Shown one piece after another: positions 31,303 to 41,808 of a stretch of 64,000 nucleotides of DNA. Each line of letters begins with the position of its first letter. Positions within the stretch are counted from its first letter, which is position 1. Location of the stretch: the NCBI GenBank assembly GCA_000333855.2, contig CM007319.1, positions 1,050,639 to 1,114,638 on the forward strand, written 5' to 3'. The notes beneath the pieces were generated by a model, which worked only from the letters and a program-made list of their open reading frames with translations, did no database searches and was not told the DNA's origin. This DNA is from Endotrypanum monterogeii. Taxonomy: Eukaryota; Euglenozoa; Kinetoplastea; Trypanosomatida; Trypanosomatidae. The translations under genes were made by a program, and so were the position numbers.

Positions 31303-32074
31303 GAACTGAGGAAGCGCAAGGAGCACAAAGAGGAAAATATGGAAATGCTATGTGTGGGAGTGAGGCAGGGAAGGGGAGGAGGGGGGGGGAATTCAAGTGT
31401 AGCCGGATAGTGGCCGAGGCCCGAGGACGAAGAATCTATACCTGACTGACGCGCCTCGCCTCTAGTAGGTCAGTCAAACTGTGAAGATGCCTGTGAGTGT
31501 GATGAGGTTCCTTGGGCATTGAAAAAACAAAATCACACAACACAAAAAGCCAGGTAGCAGGTCCGTGTATCTGTTCTGCCTACCCACTAACATTTCATTT
31601 CTGCGAGTAGATTGCTGCAGAAAGACCCCAAAAACTGCAATCGGAGTTCGCTTGAGCACACACACACACCAAAAAAAAAAAAGATCAACCTGATCGACTC
31701 ATCTTCACAGCATCAGGCACCCGACAATTCAGCAGATGAGAGCAGACAACAACAAAAGCTCTCAGATCCAAAGCCTTCCTTGAGTAACCCTAAAATTGGC
31801 CTATCAGTGACCTCTGTGAACGTATTACCTGGGAAAAAAAAATTATTTTTGCCCAATTGCGGTCTGGAAATGGGAAGCGTCACACATGTCTTCGACTTGG
31901 CAGAACTGTATCGAAATTGGTTGAAAGCAATGTCGAAGCAATGGTGCGCTCCTTCTTTCGGGTTCAATAAGAGTTCGCTACCTCATCCTCTCACCCGCTT
32001 TCTCCACGAAGATCAAAAAGGGGGATAAAAAAAAACAAAAAGTATCACCCATGAGGCCAAAAACCACGCCTCTG
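31303..32074. other. Intergenic spacer
   Basis: The spacer holds a G-run at 31378-31389, (CA)n at 31659-31669 and poly-A at 31671-31682. No gene is seen. Confidence 0.6.
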
Positions 32075-35000
32075 TCACCGACGCATCATTTTCGTGTTTT
32101 GCTCAAAAGTGAGGCCCTCCGGCATGTCCCCTTGGACATCTCGGAGCAAAAAATCTGCCTCCTCCGTGCCCACCTCGTCATCCTGCGGAGTCAACCGTTG
32201 TAACGAAGGATCCCCCTGCAGAGACGTTGGAAACATCAATGAGTCGGTGGCAGCTTCCACCTTGCCTGTGTCCACCTCCGCAGAGGTCAATCCTCTCCAT
32301 TTCAGCACGGTTTGTGCCAAGTCGACTTTGCCTGCCTTGAGGAGCAAACTACTTAGTGTGACGCTTGTATTGCGACTCAGCGGAAACCCTTGCTTCTCCA
32401 TTTCTGTCAGAAGAAAGGCGACCTTGCCATGCTCGCCAGCGCGGGCAAAAGCGCTGACGCAGGTGTTGTAGATAAAAGCGCTCTTCGGCAAGTTTGCTGT
32501 GTCTAGCAATTCCTGCAGCTTTACGGTGTCTCTCAGGCGTGCGTATAGCATATACACCGACTCCACATCACGCAGGCGACACTCGGGGTGTGCCAGCAAC
32601 AGTGTGATGTAGCGTCGCATCTGCTCCTCGTTCCCAATTTGGCAGAACGTGGAAGCAACCGTGGCGAGCAGACGACTGCTCAGCACAATGTGGCTGCCGC
32701 TCACTATTTCTTCGACGAGCGCCTCGGCCTCATTTGGCATGCGGGCCCGAGCGTAGGTGTTGAGAAGCACAACGTAGGCGAACTCTTCCATCGCTATTCC
32801 CCGTTGCTTGCGCTCCTCTACGAGTTCGAGGAGGCCCTCGAACCGCTTCGCCCGGCCGTAGCCCTCAAACAAAATGTTGTAGGTAACTGCGTTCTCACGA
32901 AACCCCTCCGACTTCATCTTATCACGCACTGTCTCCATTTTGTTCACGTCTCCACACTTCGCGTACGCGTTCATTGCTTGGTGGTACGTGATCAGCGTGG
33001 GCACTGCGTTCGTGGATTTTGACATTTCGTCGAGGATCGCCTCCATCTCAGTGAGTCGACCCATCTTACCCAGCATGTCCACCACCGTCGTGGCGGTCAC
33101 CGGGTTTGGGGGCACCAGCTTCATCATCGTATCCAGTATCTCCTGTACCTTCATCATGTTGTTGAGCGTCATGTACACGTCAAGAAATCGATTGTAGACT
33201 GGCATTGTCACCGTCATTTTGCTCTGCAGGAGATCTGCCCAGCACTGATCGACGGCATCCGCGTCTCCCAGCTTCTCGAAGGCTGAGGCGACATCGGCAA
33301 AGAAGAGAGGTGTGTGTATCTGATTGCTCGAAAGCGCCTTGTGTACGTACTGACGGACCCCCTCGGTGTCCTGAAAATGTGCGAGAGACGTGACTAATAC
33401 GCTAAATAACCGCTCATTCATGGGTACTTGCCGCGCCTCCATCTCGCTCAATACAGCGTTGAACTGTGTGCGGTTGCGGTGCAAGGTAGCATTGCGCAGC
33501 AGGACGCGGTATACGTTGGCTGACTTGTAGGGTAGACGAGCAAGAAAAGCATCCATAGATTCAGGCCGATCATTCTGTGCGTAGTGGTTCAACACCTCGG
33601 CCTGAACCGCATCGTTGGCGAGAAGACCGTACTGCTCCGCGTCCTTCACGATGGCATCGCCACGGATGACATCCTTCGGGTAGGAGCGAAGCATCTGAAT
33701 GATAAGTGATGGGCTCACGTTGTACGTGGCTCCTTTTGACGCCTTCTGCTTCGCGTCCCGGAAGAGCTGCTCAATCTTGGTGTAGTCGCCAAGGGCGTGA
33801 AATACACGCACCAAAGTTGGGTACATAGGACCGTCAACCTGCATGCCTCGGCTCCGCATCTCGGCCAGGTACTTTTCCACGAGTCGGGGATAGTAGCGGT
33901 CCAAGACACGGAATACATTTTGATAGGTTTGTGTGGTGTGGTAGACCTCCTTGCGAGTCATCTCTTCCTTCAACGCAATAACCTCTTTGACATTATACGC
34001 GTGCGCGTACCACCGCAGCATCTCATCGTAGAGCTTGTGGTCTTTGACAAGGCCCACCTTGTCGAGGAGGTCGAAGCACTTGCGCATGTCCTCCAATCTG
34101 CCCAGAACGCCCAAGCCGCGAAGAAGCGACGAGGCGTAGAGGGGATCCAACTCATCTAAGGTTTCCTGTGCAATCGCGTCCTCCACGATTCGGCGAAGGT
34201 GCTGTATCTTTTCAAGCATGATGTTGTCGCCGGTTTCATGGCTGCGCGACATGAGCTCACTCAGCTTTGCAACCACAGCCGAGTCACCTGCTATCCCGAG
34301 CGACAGACGATCGAGCTCTGCACACAATTCACTTTCTACCCTGTACACATCTGCGATCGATGCCACATTTTTTTCCTGCAGCCGCGAGCGCACGAGAGCA
34401 CCAACAGCGATATCCGAGAGAGTTAGTTTGTGCTCCTTGGTGAGGCGCACAACTGAGTGAAGGGCAGCACTGCTGCCGCGACTCGCGACCACTGCGTGCG
34501 ATACGAAAGCGTGCAGATCGATATTGTGCCGTCTCCTTGCGACAACGTCATCAACGACGCGCTGGGCAAATTCGACGACGGCGGTGAAGCAGCCCGTCAT
34601 ACCCATACTCTCTAGCACGGCGCAGTAGTCTTTTGTGGTCAGCGTTTCCTTGGGAATAGTGTTCCATAGTGTGACACTCTCCTCCCGCTGACCACTGAAC
34701 TGAAAGGCCAATACCGCCAGTACCTTCATTTCGTCGTGCGTCTTTAACTCCTCGGCCATGGTACGCATGAGTTCCTTGGCGCTCTCCCGCTTATAGGATT
34801 CATACAGATAGCGCACAAATGGGAAAGCGATGGTGAGTCCATATTTTCGGAATCGAAGAGCAGCGCGAAAAAGAAGATGCGCCATGTCACCCTGGCGGAG
34901 GTCGACACACTCACGCATGAGGCTTTCCATGATCGCAGTGGCGTCGTCTGGTCGAATATCGTTCCGTTGCAGCTTCGATTGAAGCGAAATCATGAGGTAG

Positions 35001-35365
35001 GTCACGGCGTTCCGAAACTGTGCAATGCGACGCCGGGAATGAAGCATCGACTGCCGGATGTGACGCGCGACGTGGCGCGGCTTGCTTGACAACACCGACG
35101 CCAAAGCCACCTCGTCTTCGCTAGAAAAAGGTCGGTAATGTGACGACGAACTGAACGTGGAGGCTCGCAGGAGTTTGCTAGGTACAGCTAAGGAAATATG
35201 ATTCCGGGTACTTGTGAGTGCCACTTCTGCGGTGCTCAATGGGAGCAGGGTGGTGCTCCTATTGGGCAGGCCTGTGCGAAAGCGCGCTAGTGCGTATGGA
35301 TTGCCTCCACTGCGCAGCTGCCCCGTGAAAAAGCCTTGCCCAATACAGGAAACGGGGCGTGACAT
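32075..35365 (-). CDS. Large pentatricopeptide repeat (PPR) protein, mitochondrial
   Basis: The gene encodes 1,096 residues from MSRPVSCIGQGFF. The first 70 residues are rich in Arg and Ser and almost free of acids, as in a mitochondrial presequence. From about residue 390 to the end there are many 35-residue helical repeats with PPR character, for example TYQNVFRVLDRYYPRLVEK, TYHQAMNAYAKCGDVNKM, TYNILFEGYGRAKRFEGL, AYVVLLNTYARARMPNEA and IYNTCVSAFARAGEHGKV. PPR proteins bind single-stranded RNA. In kinetoplastids most act in mitochondrial rRNA, mRNA tailing or ribosome function. Which one this is cannot be told from sequence alone. An upstream in-frame GTG at 35371 is not used. The C-terminal 60 residues are acidic and non-repetitive. 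Confidence 0.9.
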   Translation of the reverse strand: MSRPVSCIGQGFFTGQLRSGGNPYALARFRTGLPNRSTTLLPLSTAEVALTSTRNHISLAVPSKLLRASTFSSSSHYRPFSSEDEVALASVLSSKPRHVARHIRQSMLHSRRRIAQFRNAVTYLMISLQSKLQRNDIRPDDATAIMESLMRECVDLRQGDMAHLLFRAALRFRKYGLTIAFPFVRYLYESYKRESAKELMRTMAEELKTHDEMKVLAVLAFQFSGQREESVTLWNTIPKETLTTKDYCAVLESMGMTGCFTAVVEFAQRVVDDVVARRRHNIDLHAFVSHAVVASRGSSAALHSVVRLTKEHKLTLSDIAVGALVRSRLQEKNVASIADVYRVESELCAELDRLSLGIAGDSAVVAKLSELMSRSHETGDNIMLEKIQHLRRIVEDAIAQETLDELDPLYASSLLRGLGVLGRLEDMRKCFDLLDKVGLVKDHKLYDEMLRWYAHAYNVKEVIALKEEMTRKEVYHTTQTYQNVFRVLDRYYPRLVEKYLAEMRSRGMQVDGPMYPTLVRVFHALGDYTKIEQLFRDAKQKASKGATYNVSPSLIIQMLRSYPKDVIRGDAIVKDAEQYGLLANDAVQAEVLNHYAQNDRPESMDAFLARLPYKSANVYRVLLRNATLHRNRTQFNAVLSEMEARQVPMNERLFSVLVTSLAHFQDTEGVRQYVHKALSSNQIHTPLFFADVASAFEKLGDADAVDQCWADLLQSKMTVTMPVYNRFLDVYMTLNNMMKVQEILDTMMKLVPPNPVTATTVVDMLGKMGRLTEMEAILDEMSKSTNAVPTLITYHQAMNAYAKCGDVNKMETVRDKMKSEGFRENAVTYNILFEGYGRAKRFEGLLELVEERKQRGIAMEEFAYVVLLNTYARARMPNEAEALVEEIVSGSHIVLSSRLLATVASTFCQIGNEEQMRRYITLLLAHPECRLRDVESVYMLYARLRDTVKLQELLDTANLPKSAFIYNTCVSAFARAGEHGKVAFLLTEMEKQGFPLSRNTSVTLSSLLLKAGKVDLAQTVLKWRGLTSAEVDTGKVEAATDSLMFPTSLQGDPSLQRLTPQDDEVGTEEADFLLRDVQGDMPEGLTFEQNTKMMRR

Positions 35366-36405
35366 CGCCACTGCAGCCCTGAGTCAGGGTGTGTATTAAG
35401 GGGTAGGCTTTATCTTCAAAGCACACAGTTTTCGGGGAGAACAAGAAATTGGGATGGCGATGGACATATGAAGGGGCTAGTCAAGAGATCGGTGCGTTAA
35501 GAATACGAGCAGAGGGATACGCAACTTTGTGCGCCAGCGGTACCCACTACTCCATTCGTTTGGATAGGCAAAGAGTATTCTGGGGGGGTGAATATTGTGT
35601 AGTTTAAGTGATACGCTCATTCATCGTTGACATCCAAGTCTTTTTTTTTTTTTGAGGGGGAGCTGCTTTACAATCGAAGAAATGATGAGTTTTTTTTCTT
35701 CTTTTCAGAGTGCCTCCTACACTACTCCGCAATGTTGAGCCGCTGAGAAAAATAGAACCGTTGCGGTGATGAGGGGAGACAGGCAGAGGACTTCAACGTC
35801 GGTAAGCGAAAGACCTCATCGAAACAAATGATGTGCATGTTAGTGCAATGCGAAGCAGGTCAAACTAAGACTACAAGAAAAAAAAAACATTAAATAGTGA
35901 GCAATGTGTAATGCGATCGAACCTCACTTATGACGAATACCCGCCCGCACGCCAACAACAACAAAAAAACTAGTCAGTAGTGCATCACACGTACCTAAAG
36001 CCCCCCAACCGACACCTAAGGAATAAAAAGAAAGAGGATGAAGAGGTCCGAGAAACAATGACCTCACCAAAAGAGAAAGCAGGGAACGAAGAATCCTCTG
36101 AGTTTCCAGGGGGGGGGGGATAAAAGTAGTACACATTCTTTTAAGACAGGGTGGAGGAGAGGCGAAGAACGGAAGGGTGAAGGCGTAAAACAAAATACAA
36201 CAGAGGGAGCGAAGATTTCAAAACATTTACACTCTGGAAATGAAGCACATTTATCGAATTCTCGTGCAGCGCGGTGTTTTATGTAAGTATTTGTATGTCA
36301 GCAGATACATCGGATCTGCCCCTATCTAGGACTACCTGGTCAGCTCCCAGGATATTCTAATTACCGTACACCACGGAAAGACTCGGCCGAGGATGTCTAC
36401 GGGAG
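35366..36405. other. Intergenic spacer
   Basis: The spacer has T-rich runs at 35641-35652 and 35691-35704 and a G-run at 36110-36119. No gene is seen. The open frame at 35924-36193 on the minus strand is Pro/Phe/Ser-rich and lacks support. Confidence 0.6.
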
Positions 36406-38073
36406 TCACCGCCGGGCGACGGAGATGGACCCTTCAAACTCACCTACACCATTCGGCAGCGATGCGTGCACAGAAGGGGTCTCGGTCATTACCACTTCAT
36501 CCATGATTACAGGAGACTCCTCCGAGGGAAAGCAGTGCTTAAGGATTCCTTGGCCTGTGCGATTTCTTGGGTAATAGCAGCTGTCATCGTTTTCACCCGA
36601 TAAATCGGAACCACAACAGTGGGAACATAGGCACATCATAAGGAGGCGCCCCACACCGAGCTGATGACCGCCAAAACCGTGGAGGGCGGCTGTGAGGCCC
36701 GTGAACTTCTCCCTACTACCGAAGCAGTCCCCATACTTCTCAACAAATCCGCCGCCGTTCTTCTCCTCCTGGATGAGGGCCTCGTAATGGGAAGGAAACA
36801 CGTCTCGCTGTCCTCGCACCGCCGCTACGATAAACTCATTATCCATCCATTCAAAGTTGGGCGCTTCGAGCGCTTTTTTAACCTCCTCGCTCAGAATACT
36901 AAAACTTTGCGTACAGAGCAACTTCTCAAAGAAAATACGAGTGTTCACTGAGTCACTCTTGTTGTGGACGTACCCATTCGCCCCGTTGAGGACCATCTCG
37001 CCAAAAAGTGAGGCGTAGTACGTGAGGAATAAGCTACAAAGGTCTCGTACCGTCTGGTCCTTTGGGTGACGCATACGCAATATCGACAGCCCCGTCCGTA
37101 GCGCGCTGAGCATGCCGGAGTGTGGCAAATGATCCCGCGTCTCGTTGTGGTAGTCGACGCGGTCACAGACACCGCTGGGGCCGAGATGGACCGCCACGAC
37201 TGAGTCCAGTGGAACGCACGACACATGTGGAAGTTGTGAGGTGAGTATACCCACCAAATATGGCGGCGGCGCAGACAGCACGTTCAGCAGTGAGGTGGGC
37301 AAAATAGGAATGAGAATGTGCATCCAATCAAAAGGAGCCACCAGTGCCTGCAACGACATGACCACCCTCGATACAATTGAGAAGTTTGGGCCAACAATGA
37401 TGATGTGTTTCTCCAACATCAAATCGGCTAGTATGGAGAAAAGATCGTCCATCTTGGGAAAGATGACGAGCATGTCAAGTGGTGCAGTGTCGATGAAGGA
37501 GCACAATCGATCATATGGACGATTAAATGTCAAGCCAAGGTCCAGCGGTGTGTTGAACATCCCCCCCGATGGGGGTGTAGGGCACTTGCACAGCGCCTTC
37601 ACCAGTCTCCTTCCTCCCTCGTCCCCATTCGTAACAAAAAGGTAGGCAAGTCGATAAAAAAAATTGCACCACGGGTAGGGTGATATGGCCACAACCGCCT
37701 CTCCATTCACGAAGGCGGTAGTGTGACCATACTCGCGAACGCCCTTGCTGTCGGTCAGCACAAACGTGTAGCTGAGCTGATCCACCATGTACGAAGTGCC
37801 GGCATTCGCCATTGCAAATTTGGCTAGATTAGGGTACCTCGACATCGCCTTCGACGGTGTGTACGGGTAAGACCATGAAATATGTGCCGTTTCATTGCTA
37901 TGCATCTGCCGCTCCAAGCGCATGACAAGAAAACAATTGATGCAGCTATGCTCGTTGCCCTTATTATAGAAAATCTCGGACTTGGAGCTGAAGGCGGTCT
38001 TCGTCTCCTGGTGATCGGAGGGGGACTCATTCGTTTTCTCGAAACGGTGTACCGGATCCAAGGCAGGCTCCAT
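36406..38073 (-). CDS. DENN-domain protein
   Basis: This 555-residue protein starts MEPALDPVHRFEKTNES. The upstream frame has no ATG. A DENN module can be followed over about residues 60-400: a uDENN-like start (SWSYPYTPSKAMSRYPNL, then VNGEAVVAISPYPWCNFFYRLAYLF) and a cDENN core (DDLFSILADLMLEKHIIIVGPNFSIVSRVVMSLQALVAPFDW, then ILIPILPTSLLNVLSAPPPYLVGI). The C-terminal part would be the dDENN region and a non-conserved tail. DENN proteins act as exchange factors for Rab GTPases in membrane traffic. The Rab partner cannot be read from sequence. A Cys cluster (LMMCLCSHCCGS) near residue 500 is odd. The stop is at 36406. Confidence 0.85.
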   Translation of the reverse strand: MEPALDPVHRFEKTNESPSDHQETKTAFSSKSEIFYNKGNEHSCINCFLVMRLERQMHSNETAHISWSYPYTPSKAMSRYPNLAKFAMANAGTSYMVDQLSYTFVLTDSKGVREYGHTTAFVNGEAVVAISPYPWCNFFYRLAYLFVTNGDEGGRRLVKALCKCPTPPSGGMFNTPLDLGLTFNRPYDRLCSFIDTAPLDMLVIFPKMDDLFSILADLMLEKHIIIVGPNFSIVSRVVMSLQALVAPFDWMHILIPILPTSLLNVLSAPPPYLVGILTSQLPHVSCVPLDSVVAVHLGPSGVCDRVDYHNETRDHLPHSGMLSALRTGLSILRMRHPKDQTVRDLCSLFLTYYASLFGEMVLNGANGYVHNKSDSVNTRIFFEKLLCTQSFSILSEEVKKALEAPNFEWMDNEFIVAAVRGQRDVFPSHYEALIQEEKNGGGFVEKYGDCFGSREKFTGLTAALHGFGGHQLGVGRLLMMCLCSHCCGSDLSGENDDSCYYPRNRTGQGILKHCFPSEESPVIMDEVVMTETPSVHASLPNGVGEFEGSISVARR

Positions 38074-38597
38074 TTTGTTACTCCAATAACGTGGCTTACG
38101 CAGTGCTTCGAATAGGGAGTCACCTACAATCACACCCCACAACCATGGAGGCGCCAACGGTTCCTCCCTCACCGCACCCCGCAAGAGCGCCTCAAAATTA
38201 CCTAGGACACACCAGCACCGGTGGAGAAAATAACAGAAACCACGCGACTATGCCAAATTCATAAATGGATCTGTATGGTGCATGTATAGGACTTGTCCCG
38301 CCCACTGTGACTTCAGAGGTGAAGGGCGAAGCCTCCTTGTGCAGCCCAGGTAAACAAGCAAACGCTGAAGTGGAATCAGCACCTGGCACTGGACAAAAAA
38401 AAAAAAGCAAGGGACTACAATGATAGTAAGATAAAAATACTCGTGTCGCCACGAGACGCTGGAGCCTGAGCCAGTGGCGTTTCCTTCTCTCTCCTCAAAT
38501 ATGGACGACCTCCTTTTGCGCTATACCCGTTCCGCACGCGCCCCTCTCGCTTTCTGCTTTCTCCCTCACGCTGGTTGGATTTGTTTCGTCTGCGCTG

Positions 38598-38632
<35 letters not shown>

Positions 38633-38854
38633 TACCAGTATAGTACGACACTACCGTCCTACCCTCCCTACCCCTTCCCCGTTCCGGTGGTAGTAGTAGG
38701 TTAGGTTACGGGACGGAACGAAAGAAAGTAAGAGAGNNNNNNNNNNNNNNNNNNNNCGTTCGCTATACCGTTACCCGTCCACGCGACCCGTCCTCGTCTT
38801 TCTTCGCTTTCTTCCCTCCTACGCTCGGTTGGTAGTTTGTTTCGTTCTGCGCTG

Positions 38855-38892
<38 letters not shown>

Positions 38893-39497
38893 CAGATGAA
38901 TGCACACGTCACCCTCACCCTCCCCTCCCGTGGTGAGTAGAGTTTTGGGAGGGACAAGAAAGAAATGAGAGAGATGTGTGCTAGAAGCCAGACCTTCAAG
39001 ATGCAGAGAAAAGGAGAAAGAATAACTACACGGCACCATCCAAAGGAAACTATGTACACACATATATATAGAAATATAAATATATGTGTGTGTGTGTTTG
39101 ATAGAAGCGGAAGAAGCGAGGAGCAAAAAAAAAAAAATGGGGTACAAGTTGAGCAACCTCGAAGAAGAACGGGAGGAGGAGGGAGGAGAGCATCGCCACA
39201 TCACAAGTAATGTGCAAAGGAGAGCAAAAAAGCAAAAAGTTCGTTTCTTTTTTTTTTTAATGTTCGCGACATATGCATGATTAGAAGAAAACAGTCACAA
39301 TCAAAGCTGTTTCAAAGCATGCAAACAGAACCAAAGTCCCTGCAAGAACACAGGCACAGAGGCACACACACCCCTGAAATGTTTCTCTCTGAAGCAGTCG
39401 AAAAATAATAATAACTCCCTCTCTTATATCGATCAACAAAAAACTGCTCATGCCCAGCACTCACACATTAAGACGCTCGCCTACAATCTGACTGAGG
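38074..39497. other. Intergenic spacer containing a mis-assembled repeat and gap
   Basis: The stretch from about 38490 to 38736 and that from 38757 to about 38975 are two versions of one locus, each with a (TA)n tract (38600-38631 and 38859-38890). They differ mainly by scattered single-base insertions. The N20 gap lies between them. No gene is seen. A (T)n tract lies at 39249-39260. Confidence 0.7.
38737..38756. other. Assembly gap (20 N)
   Basis: A run of 20 undetermined bases at the join between two near-identical segments, a nominal gap size. Confidence 0.99.
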
Positions 39498-40640
39498 TCA
39501 CTTCACCGCAAGTTCTCCTTCAGAGGCCGGCGGGTTTGTTGGTGCAGACAGAGAGGACGCTGGCAGCGCGAGTTTTTGCTCTTCCTGAATAGCCTCAATC
39601 TGCTTTTCGAAGAGCGTATTCATAGGATGGGCCTCGCGGGCTTTTTCGAGCAGTGATACCGCCTCCTCCACACGGTTAAGCTTTCGCAAGGCATAAGCAC
39701 CGTGGAGGTAGCCCTGCACGTTGCCTGAGGATTCGATGGCTAACATTGCAGAATTGAGCGCCTCTTCCAACTTTTTTTGTCGTACTAGTATACCTGCCTT
39801 CAGAGCCAGCAACCCACCAAGACGCGATGCATCCTTTGCGTGAACGATGCCACTGTCCACACAGCGCAGGGCGTTGCGCAGGTCGCCACAGTGCAAGTTG
39901 GCTAGTGCCATACCTGCAGCCACCTTCACGAACATTGTAAGATCCATCGGCTCGTATGCATCCCTGGAGGTCATAATAACAGAGCCGCTAGGTTTCTGTG
40001 AAGACAGGGAAGTCTGAGCGTCAACAGAAGTCACTTTGTCAATGTGCGTGGATCGTGAATCGTCAGGCATCGCCGCTTCCCCCTCGACATTCCTAACGGG
40101 CGGGGAGACATTTTCCGTCGTCTCAACAGAGGATTCCCCTCTAGACTCTTGCGCCACTGCGATGGACGGCGCGGGAGCGCGTGGTTTGGCTGAACAGCCG
40201 TTGCGCTCTACTTCCTCAATCATGCCTCGGAAGTTATCCGAGAAGCCGGATACCAGCTCATGGGGCTGCTCCCCACCCGACAGAGCTGAAGAATTGGGGT
40301 ACAACAAATAACTGAGGGGCCGTTGCGCAATTAGATCCTTTGCGCCGTATTCCAGTAACAGCTTGTGCAGGTGTGGTGCAATGCTCGGAGTGGGGCTTTT
40401 ATTGTCTATTTGCTGTAAAATCTTATTACCAAGCTCAACAATAATGTCCCGCGAGGTGGTCTCCTCCAGGACAGCGCGCTGCTCTTCCAGGCTTTCATCC
40501 AAGACCTCTGGCACATACTCCTTCACGCGCTCATCGCGCGTCTGTGGCTTATTCCAGAGACTCGTGAAAAAATCGGTCTTGTTGGTGCCGAAGTTGAACG
40601 AGGGCAGAATTGCCAAAACTGTTCTGCTGGCATTAAACAT
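39498..40640 (-). CDS. TPR-repeat protein of unknown function
   Basis: The gene encodes 380 residues from MFNASRTVLAILPSFNFGTNK. An acidic N-terminal region with helical segments (ERVKEYVPEVLDESLEEQRAV) is followed by a Ser/Glu-rich linker (about 170-245). The C-terminal part (about 255-360) has three or so TPR-like helical pairs: AAGMALANLHCGDLRNALRC, LALKAGILVRQKKLEEALNSA and LHGAYALRKLNRVEEAVSLLEKA. TPR arrays usually bind partner proteins, and no enzyme domain is present. The in-frame upstream extension includes a His-Thr repeat and is rejected as leader. The N-terminus is weakly basic and hydrophobic, so mitochondrial targeting is possible but unproven. Confidence 0.82.
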   Translation of the reverse strand: MFNASRTVLAILPSFNFGTNKTDFFTSLWNKPQTRDERVKEYVPEVLDESLEEQRAVLEETTSRDIIVELGNKILQQIDNKSPTPSIAPHLHKLLLEYGAKDLIAQRPLSYLLYPNSSALSGGEQPHELVSGFSDNFRGMIEEVERNGCSAKPRAPAPSIAVAQESRGESSVETTENVSPPVRNVEGEAAMPDDSRSTHIDKVTSVDAQTSLSSQKPSGSVIMTSRDAYEPMDLTMFVKVAAGMALANLHCGDLRNALRCVDSGIVHAKDASRLGGLLALKAGILVRQKKLEEALNSAMLAIESSGNVQGYLHGAYALRKLNRVEEAVSLLEKAREAHPMNTLFEKQIEAIQEEQKLALPASSLSAPTNPPASEGELAVK

Positions 40641-41344
40641 GTTTGAGAATAGTCGATATGGCAGTCCCTCACCTGCGCTAACATGTTTTTTCTTGTTTTT
40701 TTCGATGGTTTGTGTGTGTATGTGTGTGTGTGTGTGTGGGTCGGGAAGGGGGGGAGCCCAACGAGAGCAAAAAAAAAAAAAGAGGGAAAAAAGCACAGAA
40801 AGGTTGAGAGGGTCGCTTCTCGCTCTGGCAAGTCAACGTGTGTGTGTGTGACTCCACCACCAATAACGTATTGGCTATCGGTCATCTCTTTCGACACCAT
40901 TTCCGTCCGCTCCCTCGAAAAAAAAGGAGAGGAGCCAAGAGGTGAACAAGTGACACTACGTACGCCGACAGGCACTCGACGGAAGACTCGTAGCCTAGTT
41001 TAGTGACGCAGGACCCCTATGTAGCCGTCTCCAAGCACTGGTCGAGTTGAATTTCGACGAAGGACCCCACAGCTGCGAAATGCTTCACGATATCACCCGC
41101 TTCATTTTTCTGCTCGTTTTGCTCAGAAGGGTAGAATTCTCAGGGATGTATTGAAGGTGTGCGAAGATCAAGTAATTTTGCTGTTGTTCAAATATTTCCA
41201 TTCGTTCTTAAAGCAGTTGAGATTCGGTAGGCAGTAAAAAAAAAAAAACATTCTGGGATGCACACGTCGTGTGAGGAAGATAATTCGTTAATAGATAGCT
41301 CAAGAATCGGGGTGTAATGACTGCCAGACCATTCCATAAAAATA
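40641..41344. other. Intergenic spacer
   Basis: The spacer has (GT)n at 40709-40740, G- and A-runs at 40747-40784 and poly-A at 41236-41249. No gene is seen. Confidence 0.6.
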
Positions 41345-41606
41345 TCACCGTTTTTTTTTTTTTGCGGTCAGGGGTAGAACTACCCTATGAGGCGCTTCGG
41401 CCTCAGGAGGAGACATCTCCCTCTGAACCCTTGCGGCAGCGGCTGCGAATACCCTATTACACAGCCAGAAAAGTAGCGCAACTCCAAGACGGAGGGCAGA
41501 GGATACCTGCAGCGATTTCGATATATCACCCTCGTTCCCTGGAGAGGAGATGGGAGCAGTTTTTCCATTGCTGTCATTTCGCGGAGGTGCCGGCGACACT
41601 GCTCAT
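41345..41606 (-). pseudogene. Possible small single-TM protein gene with a frameshift
   Basis: A minus-strand frame over about 41345-41590 reads like a protein: an acidic/Ser-rich stretch, then a hydrophobic helix (LRLGVALLFWLCNRVFAA), then REMSPPEAEAPHRV and a Lys-rich end. It has no ATG of its own. An ATG in the adjacent frame at 41604-41606 directly follows a pyrimidine-rich tract ending CAG (a good trans-splice acceptor). It runs into a stop after ten codons, at an AAA triplet (41577-41579 on the plus strand) where one base fewer would connect the two frames. This may be a sequencing error in an intact small gene, a decayed gene, or chance. A third overlapping frame (from MKGLRLVIQ) is also open, which lowers confidence. 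Confidence 0.33.
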
Positions 41607-41808
41607 CTCCCTGGAAACGTGCAATCAAGTAAACAAGGAGTAGCTGTATAACCAAGCGAAGTCCTTTCATCGCAGTTCCATGTCGCCCTTTTATTTTCAC
41701 CTCAGAGCTGATAATTCGTCACTACCGAGGGGTAACCTTCCCCAGCACATTGGGCCTCTTTTCAGGCTACCCAGTCGACGCTGTTAAATCAACCACCCCC
41801 TCCCACCT

